Shown here piece after piece: positions 38,102 through 39,716 of a stretch of DNA of 39,716 nucleotides (the stretch's first letter is position 1; each line of letters begins with the position of its first letter). The position numbers and the translations under genes were made by a program. The stretch lies in contig JAHBYY010000041.1 in assembly GCA_019635715.1 (NCBI GenBank), positions 1 to 39,716 on the forward strand, written 5' to 3'. This DNA is from Rhizobiaceae bacterium (GTDB lineage Bacteria; Pseudomonadota; Alphaproteobacteria; Rhizobiales; Rhizobiaceae). The notes under the pieces are model-generated. The model saw nothing but the letters and a program-made list of their open reading frames with translations. It made no database searches and was not told the origin of the DNA.

Positions 38102-39716
38102 TCAGGCGATGACGAAGTCGCCTGCATTGATGGCGCTTGTATTGCCGTCCATGATCGCAAACTTGATCGCAGCGGCGCCCCCGATACCGTCGCGGTCGTA
38201 ACGCAGGATGCCGGTATCGGTCTCGTAGATGATGCGGTGGTCGGCAGTCGTCGCCCAGCCGTCCGCATTGGCTACGAAGGCGCTCTCCGCCAGCGCGCCG
38301 ACGGGTCCCGCCTTGGTGAAGATCAAAGACGATAGCGAGATCAGGTCAATCGAGGAAAAGCCCTTGATCGTGTCGACGTTGGTCGCCTCGCTCAGCGCAT
38401 AGGAGAAGTAGTAAGTATCGGCTCCGGTATTGCCGGCCAGCATGTCGTTGCCGCGGCCGCCGCTGATCTTGTCGTCACCGGCCCCGCCGCTGATGGTGTC
38501 GTCACCGTCGGCGCCGCGGAGTCTGTTGGCCCCGGCATTGCCGGTGATCATGTTCTTCAGTGTGTTGCCGTAGGCGTTCAGACCGTCGCTTCCGAGGAGG
38601 ACGATATTCTCGACCTTGCCGCGGAAATGTTCGGTATCCGCGAAGTCAACCGAGACCGTCGACCGGACGGTGTCGATACCGATGCCGCTGATGTTGTCGC
38701 GGCTTTCGTCAACGACATCGTTGACGCTGTCGATAACGTAAGTGTCGTCGCCTTCGCCGCCGACCAGAGAGTCTCCACCGCCGCGCCCGTCGAGCCAGTC
38801 ATTGCCGAAGAAGCCACGCAGTTCGTTGTAGACTCCGCTGCCGTAGATCTTGTCGGCCTGAATGGTCCCGTCCACGCCTTCGATGTTCTTGAGGGTGTCC
38901 TTTCGGCCGAAGCCGTCGAACGCGTAGCCAGCCTTCAGATCAACGATCACGCCGGAAGTGCCACCCCAATTGCGGTCACGATCATATCTGGCAACGTCGA
39001 ACCCAACGCCACCGTCAATGTTGTCGGCACCGCCCAGTCCCGTGAAAGTTTCGTATTCCGCATTTGACCCTACGAAAGTGTCGGCGAACTGCGTCCCGCG
39101 AAGCCCTTCGATGCTCGAGAAGGTCTCGGCGTTTCCCCACGCATCGATGGCCTTGCCGGTGGCGAGATTGACCGTGGCGCCGCGGATAGCGCTGGGATCA
39201 AAATAGGACTCGTCGAAAGTGATCGTGTCGAAACCTACATTGCCGTTGTAGGTGTCGGTGCCGGCGCCGCCCATCATGTAGCTGCCCATCGTGCCGGCGT
39301 TGAACACATCGTCACCGAACCCGCCGTAGAGTTCGTCACTGCCATTGCTGAGGCCGTTTAGCGTGTCGTTGCCAGCCATGAGCCATTTTTGGAATCGCCA
39401 AGGGTCATAGCGGATTAGATCGGCGGCTTCGATGAAGGTGTCCAGCGATCGGTTGAACTCGGTCAGACTGTGCAGAAGCGACGTGCCATCCTGCATGTAG
39501 AGCTGGACTGCCGTGATGGTACCTCCGGATGGGTGTCCGTCTGTACCGAAGGCAAATCCGCTTCCGATCAACTTAAGCACAAAGTTCATGCCCACAAAGT
39601 TGTTGGTGATGTTGTAGGTCAACGTCGACGCGGTGGTTCCGACCCGCACCGCTCCCTCCCAGACCAGCAGTTCTCCGAGCGATGGCTGATAATCGTAACC
39701 GGGCAGATACTCTCCA
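38102..39716 (-). CDS. RTX-type calcium-binding protein, 5' end beyond the window
   Basis: At least 537 residues are present. The frame remains open to the last base (39716), so the start lies outside. The visible N-terminal part (YLPGYDYQPSLGELLVWEG, then GSGFAFGTDGHPSGGTITAVQLYMQDG) resembles a beta-rich domain common ahead of RTX repeats in rhizobial calcium-binding proteins. RTX blocks follow at GNDTLNGLSNGSDELYGG, and two segments alternate a strand of the type ATVNLATGKAIDAWG with an IEGLRGTQFADTFVGS element. The C-terminus has one GNTLKNMITGNAGANRLRG module rather than two, and ends INAGDFVIA. It is the most diverged of the intact copies. The internal GTG at 39647-39649 is not the start. 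Confidence 0.8.
   Translation of the reverse strand, partial: GEYLPGYDYQPSLGELLVWEGAVRVGTTASTLTYNITNNFVGMNFVLKLIGSGFAFGTDGHPSGGTITAVQLYMQDGTSLLHSLTEFNRSLDTFIEAADLIRYDPWRFQKWLMAGNDTLNGLSNGSDELYGGFGDDVFNAGTMGSYMMGGAGTDTYNGNVGFDTITFDESYFDPSAIRGATVNLATGKAIDAWGNAETFSSIEGLRGTQFADTFVGSNAEYETFTGLGGADNIDGGVGFDVARYDRDRNWGGTSGVIVDLKAGYAFDGFGRKDTLKNIEGVDGTIQADKIYGSGVYNELRGFFGNDWLDGRGGGDSLVGGEGDDTYVIDSVNDVVDESRDNISGIGIDTVRSTVSVDFADTEHFRGKVENIVLLGSDGLNAYGNTLKNMITGNAGANRLRGADGDDTISGGAGDDKISGGRGNDMLAGNTGADTYYFSYALSEATNVDTIKGFSSIDLISLSSLIFTKAGPVGALAESAFVANADGWATTADHRIIYETDTGILRYDRDGIGGAAAIKFAIMDGNTSAINAGDFVIA

Noticed and set aside
30000-39700. Dense short repeats suggestive of a CRISPR array or minisatellite
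   Set aside because: Periodicity is 27 bp in frame with coding and reflects RTX nonapeptides. There are no identical repeats with unique spacers.

Overview
The window looks like chromosome of a high-GC alphaproteobacterium of the order Hyphomicrobiales (Rhizobiales), most like the Mesorhizobium/Phyllobacteriaceae group. This is inferred from the frcBCA fructose importer with its ROK regulator, the glgP-glgB-glgC-glgA-pgm gene order, an orfA-pit phosphate pair, a solitary DUF1127 gene, and rhizobial-type intergenic hairpin repeats. No rRNA, tRNA, CRISPR array, integrase or complete insertion sequence was seen.

Layout. (1) 154-6085: fructose uptake locus. A leftward trio (ROK regulator frcR, RbsD/FucU-type mutarotase, fructokinase frcK) diverges from the rightward ABC importer frcB-frcC-frcA. 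A 32-bp AT-rich palindrome lies between them and is the probable FrcR operator. (2) 6220-19285: glycogen cluster, all rightward: glgP, glgB, glgC, glgA, pgm, glgX and a GH13 alpha-glucosidase. It covers glucose-1-P interconversion, ADP-glucose synthesis, chain elongation, branching, phosphorolysis, debranching and maltooligosaccharide hydrolysis. Repeat elements interrupt glgC/glgA and pgm/glgX. (3) 19353-21517: leftward TadE-like and TadG-like genes without the rest of a Tad pilus locus. (4) 21785-27093: oligopeptide-type ABC importer with a fused double ATPase. (5) 27202-29601: a glycine-zipper lipoprotein, a 49-residue DUF1127 protein, and a DUF47 protein with a PiT phosphate permease. (6) 29629-39716: at least four consecutive leftward RTX-type calcium-binding, probably type I-secreted proteins, the last cut by the window edge, plus a degraded C-terminal stub of a fifth copy.

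How the parts work together. Fructose enters through FrcBCA, may be converted between ring forms by the mutarotase, and is phosphorylated by FrcK to fructose-6-P. That feeds hexose-phosphate pools from which Pgm and GlgC draw for glycogen. The RTX block is the most unusual part. Its proteins share C-terminal modules (about 92% DNA identity over 340 bp between two of them) but have unrelated N-termini. Two N-termini consist of seven degenerate repeats, a pattern compatible with a seven-bladed propeller. This fits a surface or secreted protein family that diversifies its N-terminus while keeping one export module. No type I exporter genes are in the window.
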